From assembly GCA_038373885.1 (NCBI GenBank), contig JAWZYV010012538.1, forward strand, positions 62,001-126,000: a stretch of DNA of 64,000 nucleotides. The letters are read 5' to 3'. The notes beneath the pieces are model-generated. The model had not been told where the DNA came from. It worked only from the letters and a program-made list of their open reading frames with translations, and did not search any database. Positions 9,384 through 20,308 of the stretch are shown here, piece after piece (position 1 is the first letter of the stretch; every line of letters begins with the position of its first letter). A program made the translations under genes and the position numbers. This DNA is from Cheiracanthium punctorium. Lineage: Eukaryota; Arthropoda; Arachnida; Araneae; Cheiracanthiidae.

Positions 9384-10674
9384 TTACAGCATGAACTGAA
9401 CCATTATCATGCTTTGTAACAGCTCAATCGATAGTCTTTTATGCAACTTATTCTTTACAATATTATAGATTGAAAACTCATGTTCAACACTTTCATTTGA
9501 AATAGGTTCTGTAACAAATGACAGTCCAAATTTCGAGACATTTTCAAAGCGCTTGCAGCCAGCTGCGTCTAAATCATTGTATACTTCATGGTAAAAATCT
9601 TCTAAGTTAGAAATATTTGACCATTGTTTATTACTTAATTGGTGCCACTCAGACTCAACGCTATTTTTATTACCGTAGATATGAGTTTGTTGAGTATGAC
9701 TTAATATTGATTTAATATCAGGTTTTACCTGAGATGTAGCAACTTTCAGATGTAAATCAGCAATTATTTCTAGCATTGGCAAATTTTCTGGAAGCCTCTT
9801 TTGAATCTGCTCTGCTAAACAGCAAAGAAAATTCTTACATCTTTCTTTAACATCTGATAAGTATCTGGGTACAAGTTTTTGTGAAATATCGTGGAAATCG
9901 AATCCAAAGTACATTGTAACTGAAAAAACACTCAAAATACTGGTGTTAAACGATAAAGTAATTAAAAAACTTTGTAAAAAACACACATAAGTTTACAAAG
10001 TTTTTTAATTACTTTACATTGTAACTGTTTGCATCAGATGGTCCTTGAAATTAAACTCAACCAGTTCCAAATCCACCACTTTATCTTAATAAGATGGTAC
10101 AACAAATCTTTGAATAGCAAAAATAGATCTTCAAATAGTTTAGTAGGTTCAATGTTATCACTTTGAAAAAGTAAATTTAACCGAGTTTAAATTTTTAAAT
10201 TTATTTTTTAAAAAAATTAAAAAAGCTTTATAAGGTAGTTGATCAATGATATCATAAAGCTGTTCTGCCATGTAACATTTGTCATCAGATTTAGCAATGG
10301 AAAAGAGCAACTTTAATTCATCCCACAGTTCTAATATGGTGCAAACAGCTTGATAGCGAGCAAGTCAACGGGTTCCGCTTAGCCCTTAAATTTTTTATGG
10401 GTCTTTATTATTATTAATGGTCTCGTACAAAGTTTTAGAAAAGTCTACCCTTTTAGGGCTGTATGAAAACCAATTGTGCGCTTCTCTTACGAGAAATTAA
10501 AGTTGTCTGGGTAATGATTCTGCAGCTTTTTTCCGCGCATAAATGTAAGTAAGGACTAACACACTTAACTATAATCAAATCAGGCAGTTCTCTTTTTAAT
10601 ATCGCAGTAACATAATTGTGTTTTCCAACCATAACGTTGGCTCCATCGACCCCAATTCCGACCATGTTGTTCAA
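9384..10674 (-). pseudogene. Decayed hAT transposase (C-terminal two thirds)
   Basis: Read on the minus strand, the upstream end encodes a core segment with GVDGANVMVGKHN and KCV...LHLCAEKSCR, typical of hAT transposases of the KIAA1586/ZBED-like type. A stretch with stops follows, then 9384-9913 encodes the C-terminal dimerisation region (SNESVEHEFSIYNIVKNKL). Several frameshifts and stops separate the parts. A 92-bp insertion splits the C-terminal part at 9923-10014. The N-terminal part is cut off at about 10674 by a LINE 5'-UTR fragment. Non-functional. Confidence 0.75.
9910..10027. repeat. Small hairpin-bearing insertion with 13-bp direct repeats
   Basis: TACATTGTAACTG occurs at 9910-9922 and 10015-10027 and brackets 92 bp inserted in the hAT relic. 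Inside, about 22 bases near 9954-9975 are the reverse complement of 9992-10013. The first 27 or so bases, beginning AAAAAACACTCAAAATACTG, recur with one or two changes near 18592. This looks like a short mobile or retroposed sequence of unknown type. Confidence 0.6.
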
Positions 10675-11470
10675 ACCTCATGTGGAAGATCTACAGGTTT
10701 TAACGGGTGTTGCAACCCCGGTGCCCGAGCGAACTTTCACTTCTCTTTTGTTTACCCTCCTTTCTACTTTGCCTTTTCCTTCACTTTCTCCCCCAGTGTA
10801 GTTTCCTTCTAGGAATTGAGGGTCTCCTTTAGAAGCTGCGGTTGCTCTGTGCCGTCAGCTTCTATTGGCAGTTAAACTGCCCACGTGTTTGCCATGCATG
10901 GAGACCTGTGTCACCGGAAATGGGGATCCTGGTGATTGAGGGGTGTTCCCATAGGGGAAATCGTCTGAACGGAATTTCCATAGGGATGGGATACACTTCA
11001 ACATATTACTTTAGCCTCGGCTTCGGGTTAACGGGTGGTACTGTCTGTCGATCACAAGAATAGCTCCCGCCAACAAGTCTGGTTAGTAGCAGTTGCTGCA
11101 GCAATTGGACCTGTCCATTTTCAATGGGAGGGTTGAGCATGAGAGAAATTCGTGGAATGAAAGGTAACCTCATACTTCATGTCATTTTTCTTCTCGGTTC
11201 TCCCCTGTTGAAAATGGGATGAAACTTGTTTCTACGGCAACAGACTGGCACAGACTCCTTGGCGAGAACTATACTTGTGGTCGACAGACAGTACACAGCG
11301 TTCCCCTGTGTATTATTCGGCTGTGACTCGCTCAACTGCTAGGGATCAAGCAATCGGTTTTCTGCTGGGCGCGTCGTTAAGGGTGGACACTGCTTACTGG
11401 GATGTACTGTGCGCGTATAGACCTGGCTCTAGCACTGGTGCAAGTATAAGCATCCCCTTGTTGGGCACTG
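10675..11470 (+). mobile_element. LINE 5'-UTR fragment interrupted by a MITE
   Basis: Matches the 5' UTR of the full-length LINE from about its first base to just before the ORF1 start (equivalent to about 386-935), with a 249-bp insertion at 11042-11290. No ORF1, ORF2 or 3' end follows, so this is a 3'-missing piece, the opposite of normal LINE truncation. It interrupts the hAT relic on its left. The element now ends in AT-rich DNA of unknown origin. Confidence 0.8.
11042..11290. mobile_element. MITE with 17-bp inverted repeats and GTAC target duplication
   Basis: The left end TGTCTGTCGATCACAAG and the reverse complement of the right end agree at 16 of 17 positions. GTAC lies at 11038-11041 and 11291-11294. 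The LINE 5' UTR at 728-760 shows the empty site with a single GTAC-equivalent (GGTACACAGCG). The element is 249 bp with no coding capacity. A 4-bp duplication excludes mariner, hAT and Harbinger; the superfamily is not assigned. Confidence 0.82.
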
Positions 11471-11942
11471 TGTGTAAATCTAATTAGCCGAATAGAAATA
11501 GCCGGGGAAAAATAATTAATCGAATATTCAAGCCATTTAATCGATTAATTGACACAGACCTAATTATTATTGCATTACAGAAACTTGATCCAAACACGAA
11601 TTAAAATTAAGCATTTTAATTCTCACTAAACTCAGATTAGTTCTACTGAAAAGGATTTATAAATATTAGTTTACTGACAACCTTTAAATCTTTATCAATT
11701 TTTAATTCATTTTTTATAATGGCAGTTCTATACACTTGGCTTTTAACCAAGCTTTTCAAGGTATTAACCGGAGAAATTGCATTGAGTTTCAATATTGTAT
11801 CTCATAAAGTGCACAATTTGTATGAAATTATAGAAACAAATAATATATATAAGAAACATTAACATATACTTCGAAATTATAAGCTAACTGAAAAATCCGT
11901 ATTCATAAACAATTAACACCCCCCCCCCCTGAAATCATTTTT
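11471..11942. other. AT-rich spacer, no gene seen
   Basis: Contains short palindromic AATTAATCGA-type motifs near 11510-11550, reminiscent of decayed hAT subterminal sequence, and a poly-C run near 11921. No ORF of note. Confidence 0.35.
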
Positions 11943-12038
11943 TTAGATTATAAAAGACAGATTTATTTTGTAAATGCATAAGCATAGAGTCCCACACAGG
12001 GTTTTATTTTGGAAAGAGTAAAACTCCACCCCCCCACC

Positions 12039-12071
<33 letters not shown>

Positions 12072-12583
12072 TGTTTGTTCAGCAGCATATGTGGTTAAGG
12101 ATACATTAATTTGAAATAACTTTGTATGTATAGAGGCATCAGTAACTACGTTTCGCTTAATAAAGCAATACATTAAATGCCTTGTTATATCGCCATTTGA
12201 TTCATACAGAAATGGGGCCATTGTGTATAGACTTTGAAATTTTTTAAGAAAAGGCTCCAGTAAGCTAACAACAGAATTGAAAAAAGCAAATTTTGCCAAT
12301 ATCAGTTTATCCGCATATGCTTCTTCTAGAACACAAGTGGTGAAACTTTGGGGCAAAACTTTACATTTTCTATATACTTTTTCACATGGGGGAAAAACTT
12401 CTATACCCTCTGCACAACAAGTACATTTTCAACCCATCTAACCTGACAAAATTTCAATAGGAATGTTTTATTATTAGTTATTGACATAAAGTCGGCACAT
12501 CTTGCAGAACTATGTTTGAACATTCTGTACATTGAAGAAAATATCTCATTTAGTTTCTGTTCAGTTGCTTTAATTTGGAACAT
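11943..12583 (-). pseudogene. hAT-type transposase core fragment, second lineage
   Basis: Minus-strand pieces in two frames. 12401-12583 encodes a helix-rich segment ending FCQVRWVENVLVV, and 12070-12356 continues with FFNSVVSLLEPFLKKFQ and MAPFLYESNGDI. These match the post-DDE insertion region of hAT proteins of the type with the RW(V/L)EN signature. A frameshift near 12360-12400 and a poly-A/poly-C tract at 12030-12070 break it. The sequence differs from the hAT relic at 9.4-10.7 kb, so this is a second lineage. A THAP exon lies just upstream on the same strand. Confidence 0.65.
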
Positions 12584-12710
12584 CGTGTTGGATTGATTGG
12601 AACGTTTTGGATGATTTTGAACAACTAAAGTTGATTTCTTCAGATCTAATTCTTTTGGGATTCTCAGTTATGGGTGATGCACTTCTTTTGTGCGGCCAAT
12701 ATCCATGCTT

Positions 12711-12893
12711 TCAAAAAAGAGAAGGCACAGAACCAGGCAACAAAAATGGTCTTTCCCTGTCAATTTTACAAATTGTTCCATCCTTCAGTTTGTGTATGAA
12801 GTGTCTTTGGATGGCTTCTTCCTCAAAGTGCGATTCACAGATCTTATCTTTTTTAGAAAACTGTTTTGACTTTTGTGGGATAACTTCTTTCCA
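12711..12893 (-). pseudogene. THAP zinc-finger exon (C-terminal half)
   Basis: After a minus-strand acceptor (GGATCTTTCAG) 60 codons encode W-K-E-V-I-P, D-K-I-C-E-S-H-F and R-P-F-L-L-P-G-S-V-P-S-L-F, the second half of a THAP domain: the Trp-Pro motif, the C-x2-H zinc ligands and a final AVPxxF-like motif. It stops at 12711-12713, but the frame stays open after that stop for about 50 more codons. THAP domains bind transposon ends in P-superfamily transposases and occur in some host regulators. The first Cys pair would be on an upstream exon, not found. Confidence 0.7.
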
Positions 12894-12899
12894 CTGAAA

Positions 12900-13739
12900 G
12901 ATCCCTCTGATTTTTTTTTTTTTTTTTTTTTAATTATTTAAGATTAATACAACATGTAATATTAGTTTCAAGATGGTTACTGTTTTTGTAATGTATAATG
13001 TACTGTTTTTTGCACAGTAAATGTACTGTTTTTGTAATGTGTGTGAATCATACATTAAAAAAAGTTATAATTAGAATTAAGTTTTTCAAAATTTTAATTT
13101 CACCTAGTGCAAATAATTAACAGCTTGTGCTGATTGAAAATTATGTCCAATTTTTAATTCTTTTGTTAATTCACAAAAGCAAGAAACAGGAAAAATATTG
13201 ATTTACATGTGAAAATGACACTATTAATAATTAAATTAAAGAACTTATTGACTGAGTGAAGTGAGTCTAAGATTTAATTGAAGCGGCATTTATATGTATT
13301 TCAACAATAACTAGTATCGCTGATCCAATCTTTGTAAAATTTGGTAGATGAGTAGTTTGGGAGAGTATAATTTTTAAGTTCAAATATGGATATTATTGGT
13401 TGGGATGGCATGCCCCTCTTCCTAAGAAAAATCAGATTTTTATTTTTGAAGATTGTTTACTTAAATATTTTTACTACTTCAGTGTTATAAGTTTCAGACA
13501 CACATTTTTGCATACGTGGGGAACCAGTGATACACTTTTCAAAGGTTGCCAGATAGAGTATGCAGGGTGCTGTAATTTCAAAAGATGCCATTGGTCATGT
13601 TTGGAAATTTATTGCTAAGTTTGGCACCAAAATATAAGCCCCCCAAAACTGAATTGAGCATGTTAATACCTTCTATATTTGGAGAGAAATTGCCCAACTC
13701 TATTTACTTAATGGGAATATTAATTAGTGTCTGTATTAG
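12900..13739. other. AT-rich region, no gene seen
   Basis: Begins with a T-run at 12910-12931. A repeated phrase around ATGTACTGTTTTTG occurs twice near 12990-13040. No coding or structural feature is convincing before the LINE fragment. Confidence 0.3.
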
Positions 13740-13748
13740 TATAAAAAG

Positions 13749-14196
13749 TTTGGGTGAACTTGCTCCTGAATGCCCACATTGTCATACTCATCTTAGCATA
13801 CATCATCTTTTAACCTCTTGCTTTGCTTTTAATGATTTTTACCAAATATTTTTTAACTCTTCTTATCCCAAACTTGACGACATATTGGGTGAAATCTCAC
13901 ACCAAAACTTGTTTGCCTTTCTTCGGCGCACAAACATATTTTATTCAGTATGAAATGTCTACTTTTGCCTGACTGGCATCTGGATGGGAGCCCCCATCCA
14001 GATGCCTTTGGTTTACCTCTTTTATCTACATTTGAATTTTACTTGTCTCCTTTATCACCTTTACGTTTTAGCTTTTACTAGGTTTTATGACACCTTTTAT
14101 ACTGAACACATCTTTATTTGACTTGACTCAATGTCTGGCGCAGTATGTCCTTTTGTGGACCTTGTGCCAAAAAAACCAACCAACCAACCAACCTAT
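13749..14196 (+). mobile_element. LINE 3' fragment with 9-bp target duplication
   Basis: Covers the zinc knuckle, the end of ORF2 (stop at 13951-13953) and the full 3' UTR. The hairpin at 13975-14006 has a perfect 14-bp stem with an AGCC loop, the best preserved in the window. The tail is (CCAA)n at about 14176-14193. TATAAAAAG at 13740-13748 recurs at 14197-14205. The short stretch before the ORF2 stop is still open. Confidence 0.9.
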
Positions 14197-14205
14197 TATA
14201 AAAAG

Positions 14206-15197
14206 GGTGAAGTAAAATTAGAATATGCAAGACTGAGATTGTCAAATACTGTTAGTCAGGCTCGTAGTCAGGTGGTGGCATTTGGAAGCAGTGCCCCCTG
14301 TAAGAATAGTGATTTGAAATAGTAAAAGAGAATTTTTAAATCGATTAAAAAAAAATTAGACATTTTAAGCTCTCAAATTATGAAATTAACATATTGAAGT
14401 ATAACTAAGCAATATTATTTATAAATGCATTTTAAAAAAAAAAACACGTTAAAAAATATGTTTTCCTTTTTCCCATAAATTATTCAGCTGAATATGTAGC
14501 AATATTCAGCCACAACTATTCGGCCGAATACCTGTTCAATATTTGGCTTACCGAATATTCGGCCAACCGAATATTCGGGAAAACGGCCGAATATTCGTTA
14601 CATCCCTAATGAGTATGAACCCTGCTTTGGGTGGTGCAAAGCAGGCCAGTTGTGTATCTCGACAAAGTATCGTCCATGGTCAACAAAAAAATTCTTAGTC
14701 ATTTATCGCTAATACCTATGCAGCTACTACAAACAGAGTCCAGTGCTCGATATAATAACCAGTCTTCCTGCTTCATTTCAACCAAACCCAACACTAAAGA
14801 GAAGGAGGGGAATTTAGCACAGTTGCTTTCCTATCTCTCTCCTTCACCCTTGCCTTTGCTGGTTGGAAAAAATGTACAGATTCCAAGGCAAACCACTTTC
14901 ATTCATGGTATTAAAAAAAAAAATATGTGTTTATTTACCAGTTGTGAAACTTTTAAATTTGTTTACTATTCGTATTCGGTTGCCAAATATTGAAGTATTC
15001 GGTGCATCCCTAATCTACTACATAATATTGTAACTCTAAAGCTATTTTTCTGCTTTAAAATGGGGGTGTAACTATTATGCAAGTACAAACAGTAATTTGC
15101 TACCATTCTGCACAGACAAATGAATTTTTTGTCCAGTTGTTTTGCTGTACATATAATTGTATTTTAGTTTAATTTTTAAAATTCCTTTATCTTATAG
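14206..15197. other. hAT-end-like remnants with GAATATTCGG arrays
   Basis: 14487-14608 is an array of about six degenerate GAATATTCGGCC units ending in ACATCCCTA, and a shorter relative ends in GCATCCCTA at 15012. Ends reading TAGGGATG(C/T)A followed by AATATTCGG repeats are typical of some hAT elements. I found no paired left ends or 8-bp duplications, so complete elements are not defined. No coding sequence is recognised. Confidence 0.4.
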
Positions 15198-15354
15198 TGG
15201 ACCTGTGCAAACAAAAATGGAAATATTTTCGTGATTACTTCACACGAAGAAAAAACAAAATATCAGGTTCGGCAGCAGTTTACAAAACTGAAAAAGAAAA
15301 ACAACGGATGAAGTCATTGGCCTTTCTGGGTAACACCCTTTTCATTGAGAGACA
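15198..15354 (+). CDS. MADF-domain exon of a MADF/BESS gene
   Basis: Acceptor CTTATAG precedes 15198 and donor GTAAGT starts at 15355. The 157-bp exon is open in one frame and encodes DLCKQKWKYFRDYFTRRKNK and, near the end, LAFLGNTLFIERQ, the second half of a MADF domain (a Myb/SANT-like DNA-binding fold). Its last two bases (CA) join the first base of the exon at 16719 to make a Gln codon and continue the same frame. The N-terminal MADF exon was not found upstream; the LINE fragment and hAT remnants may have separated or removed it. MADF proteins act as regulators and also occur as accessory proteins of Harbinger transposons. Confidence 0.78.
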
Positions 15355-15539
15355 GTAAGTATGTTTTTTATGTATAAAAAGAGTGAAATATGTAGACTGA
15401 GAATTAGTTGTTTCTGGCGACAGTTTTTTCTGTAAATTTGACAGTTTTTTTGTTTTTTTTCTGCAGTGCTATTTTGCTATGCTTCTAAAATAATCCACTT
15501 GGGACAAAATTATTTTATTTGCATGCTAAAACAATATTT

Positions 15540-16380
15540 TATTTACAGATTGACAGTTTTGGTAGATGATTTTAATATAGATTTCAATTCTGGAGACGTG
15601 TTTTATGGAACAAGGATGGAAAACACAGCACAATCACAGATTATGATGCCCATTCCATACAGCATTTAAAATAGTAGCTACAATAGTTACAATATGCTTG
15701 CCGAAGGTTGTAAAACAGTTTTAGTTGGTGATCATAAGATAGATTTCAGTTCCAAAGATGTGTTTTATTTAACAAGAAAGGCAAACCCAGCACACTCATG
15801 GATTATGATGCCTATTCCAAACAGTATTTAAAATGGTGAAGTACAGTTAATATGCTTGTTGAAGATTGTAAAAGTTGTAGTAGGCCATTTTAATATAGAT
15901 TTTGATTCCAAAGATGTGTTTTATGGAACAAGAAAGTGGTAATTCCTAATTTAATGCCCCCCACTCTCGCCAACCTAAAAAATCGCCACACTTTGGTGAG
16001 CTTTGCAGCCATGGGTCTCCAGGAGATATGCACAAGTTTCAACACTCCCAAAAAAACTAGACGAAAACTCAAGTGAACAAATAAGCGATAAATGCACAAG
16101 TTAAGGAATTTGAAGATGCTAAATTATTAAAACTACAATAATTGGCAACCCAAAATAAGTAAATAAGTAATGGAATGCTGGACTTACATGTTACATTATT
16201 GCCACCTTGATAACTGCGAGAGTCTGGGCATTAAACAAGGGATCTACACCAGACAGACAAACACGGCATATGCATGGATTATGATACACATTTAAAACGG
16301 TGAAGTATAGTTGGAATATACTTGGCAAAGATTGTAAAATAGTTTTAGTAGACATATTAAAATAGTATTAGTAGACATAG
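15540..16380 (+). repeat. Degenerate tandem repeat, unit about 160 bp
   Basis: Within the MADF-gene intron. Units share phrases such as TATAGATTT..A.TCC.AAGATGTGTTTTAT, GATTATGATGCC.ATTCCA and ATTTAAAATGGTGAAGTA. Recognisable starts lie near 15560, 15722 and 15877. The third unit is broken at about 15937 by unrelated sequence, and the unit end resumes near 16240-16380. One frame in each unit reads FNIDF.S.DVFYGTR-like, so the ancestor may have been coding; I cannot name it. Confidence 0.6.
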
Positions 16381-16381
16381 T

Positions 16382-16458
16382 AAAAAAAAAAAAAAAAATA
16401 GTGGATGGGCGCCGAAAAGGCACCCGTGCCACTATTTTTTTTTTTTTTTTTTTTTTTT
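16382..16458. repeat. Poly-A/poly-T capped hairpin
   Basis: A run of 17 A followed by TAGTGG...GGGCGCC faces GGCACCC...CCACTA followed by 24 T. The arms are 16382-16413 and 16419-16458 with a five-base loop GAAAA. A near-perfect foldback of about 77 bases inside the MADF-gene intron. Confidence 0.75.
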
Positions 16459-16718
16459 AATAAGTACTTTTAATTTCCTCATGAATCACTTTTTAAAATC
16501 TGTTTCAAGGAGTATGTTCAATAAAGAAAAAAATTTTCATGAGCCCGAGTCCGAACGCAATTGTGAATTACAGAGCCCGGGCTGAGCCCGTCTTGTCTCT
16601 AATGTATATGCTATTCTTTAAACTCTTTTTGTGACGTCAGGACTGTTTGAAAATATTCTGACTTTTTGTGATTTCTGCCATTACTGATACTCTTTTCATT
16701 TTGCTTCTTTACTTCCAG

Positions 16719-17435
16719 GACACTTTCCAACATTGACATGCTATCCAGTACATTACCTGCATCCAGCCAACATTCCGTATCCAGCCCACTTCCCACATGC
16801 AGCCAACCACTCCCATCCAGCTCCCATCCCACAAGTAACCAATTTCTCCTATGCAGCCCACTACCCACTTCTAGCCAGCCTCTCCCATCCAGCCCTATTC
16901 TTGAATCTAACCAACCTCCCCCATCCAACTCCCATCCCACAAGCAACCAATTTCTCCTATGCAGCCCACTTCCCACATCTAGCCAGCCTCTCCCATCCAG
17001 CCCTATTCTTGAGTCCAACCAACCTCCCCCATCCAGCCCTATTCTCGAGTCCAGCCAACCTCTCCCATGGACCCTGTTAGAGTTAAATCAAACACCCCCA
17101 TCCAGCTCATTTCTTGAATCCTCTCCTGCACCCCAACCTCTCCTACAAAATGAACTAGGGGAGGAGGAGAAAAAAAGCAAATGCAGAAAAAGAAAATTCC
17201 CCATGTCTTGTCGAGACACATGGCTAAAAGAGATGAAAGAATCCCGACAACAGAGGACAGAAATAATAAAAAAAAAATGTGTGAAGACAAAGTGCGCAAA
17301 GAAGACCACATCGATGACTTTTTTGAAGGACTGAAATCCACAATGAGAACGCTACCCCCAAATCTCATTGTGGAAGCTAAACTTGATTTCTTCAAGATTA
17401 TGTGTGATTATGAAAAGAAAGCATTGAATCAATAA
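16719..17435 (+). CDS. Last exon of the MADF/BESS gene, with a probable 1-nt frameshift
   Basis: Acceptor TTACTTCCAG precedes 16719. The frame from the MADF exon continues through a Ser/Pro/Gln-rich linker with two copies of a 36-residue unit (108-bp repeat, SNQFLLCSPLPTSSQPLPSS core) and a basic region (KSKCRKRK). At the A10 run 17268-17277 the frame must change by one base: the first frame ends at 17334, while the other gives a BESS motif (HIDDFFEGLKSTMRTLPPN...) and stops at 17433-17435. BESS motifs mediate protein interaction in MADF regulators. A homopolymer indel could be an assembly error or real inactivation. Confidence 0.75.
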
Positions 17436-18590
17436 ATTTGTTAAATTATTTACTTTGTTAAATTATTTGTCTTTATTTGCACAGAGGAGTAATTCAGTGG
17501 AATTTACAGTATTTGAATGTTACATATGGGTAATGGGATCATGGTTCCAGCATAGGTTGTATAATAAATTATGGTAATTTTTTGGTCGAGTCTTAACTAG
17601 TGTCATAGGATGTTGAAGTGATTGGGTATAAAATAACTGGGAATTTATTTGGGAATCTCTATTCTAAAGAAAAGTAACGGCCGCTGTCAAGGGCTTGTTT
17701 GTCTATCTTCTCCTAAACCGTGGAGATTTGAACCACGGATTCAGAAAATTCCAAGGAACCTGATAAGCTGACTTAAATTTCGAAAATCGAATCATTTTAG
17801 AAGATATTATTAAAAAACTGAAAAAATAAAGCATAATGGGTTCCAGATTTGGCATAAAATCATTCCAAGTACGTAGAATCGCATGAAATTGATCAACGTG
17901 AAGTAAAATTACACAAATTTTATGCCAAATTAAAAAGTATATGAAATAAATAACTGAAAGTGCGTTACACAAAGTTGGCAATTTTCAAATAGTAAGTTTG
18001 CAACAACAGGAGTTTAGAATTAGCGATTATTCGTTTTTCCAAAACAGAATAACTAATTGTAACTCATTTTAAAAGTGCCATCTTGGCATTAGGAATGATC
18101 CGGCAAAATGGTATCTTTCCAAGCAGGGTGAACCTTATCTTCGAATTCCAGAATGTTGGAATCCAGTACCTTGAAAATGAAAAATAATTAAAATGCAGAT
18201 TATTTTAAAGCCAGTTGAGTCCAGTTAGAGTATTGGCTACCAATAGACATATTTGGTGGCGTTAACTACGCCATTATAGCACACTTTGGATATTTGCCAG
18301 CGCGGCAGGATGATATAATTCGTGGTGCTAAATACGCCAGTCAAACGCCATTGAACAAATGTATATGATGTCAATGAAACGGATAACATGAGTGAAACTT
18401 TAAGTCGAAATGCTATACTATAATAGCTGCAAACATGCGAGGAATATAATTAACCACTTTTTGTAAACAGTAATTTTTTTTCAATATATTTTTTAAACAA
18501 ACACTATCATATATTTAATTTAAAAATTTGTGTGTGTGCTATTTTCAAACCTTAAAAACAACTGTTTTCAGAAAGTAGTTAATTATGAAA
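17436..18590. other. Downstream region, no gene seen
   Basis: Follows the BESS exon stop. No polyadenylation signal is certain, although ATAAA-type motifs occur soon after the stop. 18240-18360 holds two related phrases (GGCGTTAACTACGCCA and GTGCTAAATACGCCA) that may be decayed repeat ends. No coding feature. Confidence 0.3.
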
Positions 18591-18625
18591 AAAACACTCA
18601 AAATACTGGTGCTAAATAATAAAAA
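18588..18625 (+). repeat. Second copy of the start of the 92-bp insertion at 9923
   Basis: A block beginning AAAAAACACTCAAAATACTG and extending through GGTG(C)TAAA matches 9923-9950 with few changes. The sequence that follows differs, so only the leading part of the unit is shared. No flanking duplication was found here. Confidence 0.5.
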
Positions 18626-20308
18626 AAAATATAGTTTAAAAAACCAAAAAACACGCTTTAGTGATAAATTGAACTAGCTAAAAAGCGAAAAATAATTCTT
18701 AATATAGAAATAAATTAATGAACGAAAAATAGTATTATTGTGAAAAAAGCGTGGGGCGCTTTGTGCTATTAGTGTTTAGTTTTGTATTGTGTTATTAGTG
18801 TTTAATTTTGTAAAAGATGTTTTTTCATGACCAAGATGTTTTGGGTTTCATAGGTAATATGCTGTTATTTGTTTTCAGGTACCTACAAATAATATAAAAT
18901 GAATTTCAATTAGTCTTTATTTAGTATTGAATTAAAAAATTGATAAGCAATATTTTATTTAAAATTAAAATGAAATTTTAAAAAATTCAATATTCGGCAT
19001 AAGCTATTCACCAAATATTCGGCTATTCAGCCAAATCACTGTTCATTATACTGTTAATTTTTACCCCTCACGATTCCGCGGTTTAGAAGTGTCCAGATTT
19101 TCGGTTTAGAAAAATGGGCACTTTAGCCATGCCTCACACGTACTTTAAATAGCATATATAATTTTATTTGAAAAATCTAAATATTTTTTGTTTTTAAGGG
19201 TGGAGGATTTTTTGGATCAAACACATTTAATTAATATAGTTGATAATTTATTATTTTACTTTGTCCTTTAGAGAAATTCGCCATTCCAGCTAACACATAA
19301 TTTTATTTGTTATAACATGTAGATAGCCGATTGTTTTTTCATCGAAGTCCATTCGGGAGAGGGATGTAAAAAATATCAATTTTAACTATCTTTAATGTTT
19401 AATTAATTACTGTGCAAAGAAATATGAATAATTTTTTTTTAAATATAAAGAACATGTAATCTTTCAACAATGAAAAAAAAAATATTGCTGCATATTTCTA
19501 GAGTTAAAAAAATCATTTGCCGAACTAAAATATCGAAACAACAACTAAGCGACAGGCGTACGACATTAAGCACATATAATAAAAACATTCATTTAAGTAA
19601 TTCAATATTTCAAGGCTATTTTAAATAATTATATTTTAATTAAATCCTCTGGTTGTGGGATACTTGATACCCTAGCGAAAAAGAAACCAAAATCAATTAG
19701 TAGATTGTTGAAATCTGGCAACAATGTTATATCTGTACACAAACACTTCAACTTTTTTTGAAGGTAAATAATGTAACAACTATCTGAAACAAAAATATTT
19801 TTTAGATTCAAGTGTAACAACTCTTAATTAATTTTGTTATTGCACACCAAGAAATAAATAATTTAATTTTAGATTCATTACATCAAAAAATATTAATAAA
19901 ACTGAACTTTTTTACAAATAAAGAAGGGAAAAAATTCAATTTATTCATAAAATACATCATGGACAACTGTATCAGAGGTAACAAACTGATCAAAAACATC
20001 ATAACACATTTATAAATGCGTGCATCATGCTCCTGAAGCAAACCATTCTTTAGGGGATGCCATTCATTAGGGGAACCATTCTGATGTGTACCATTATAGG
20101 TACACATCAGAAATATAATTACTTATTACATATAATAATACAAAATAATATACAATAATAAGCAATACAACATAATTAAAAATATAATAAAATTTTTGAT
20201 AAGGTATATACATAGATGAAATAACAAAAAGAATTCTTTTAGTAACTGTAAATAAAATTTTGAAAGGAAGCCAGTATGTGACTATATTCAAATCTAATTT
20301 GTACCGTC
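18626..20308. other. AT-rich region, no gene seen
   Basis: Mostly AT-rich, with low-complexity A/T runs. 18988-19045 holds further AATATTCGGC-type motifs like those at 14.5 kb. No coding sequence stands out. Confidence 0.3.

Noticed and set aside
16733..17080. Overlapping Pro/His-rich frame in the MADF/BESS exon
   Set aside because: The splice phase from the MADF exon and the BESS motif support another frame; this one is open only because of the 108-bp repeat.
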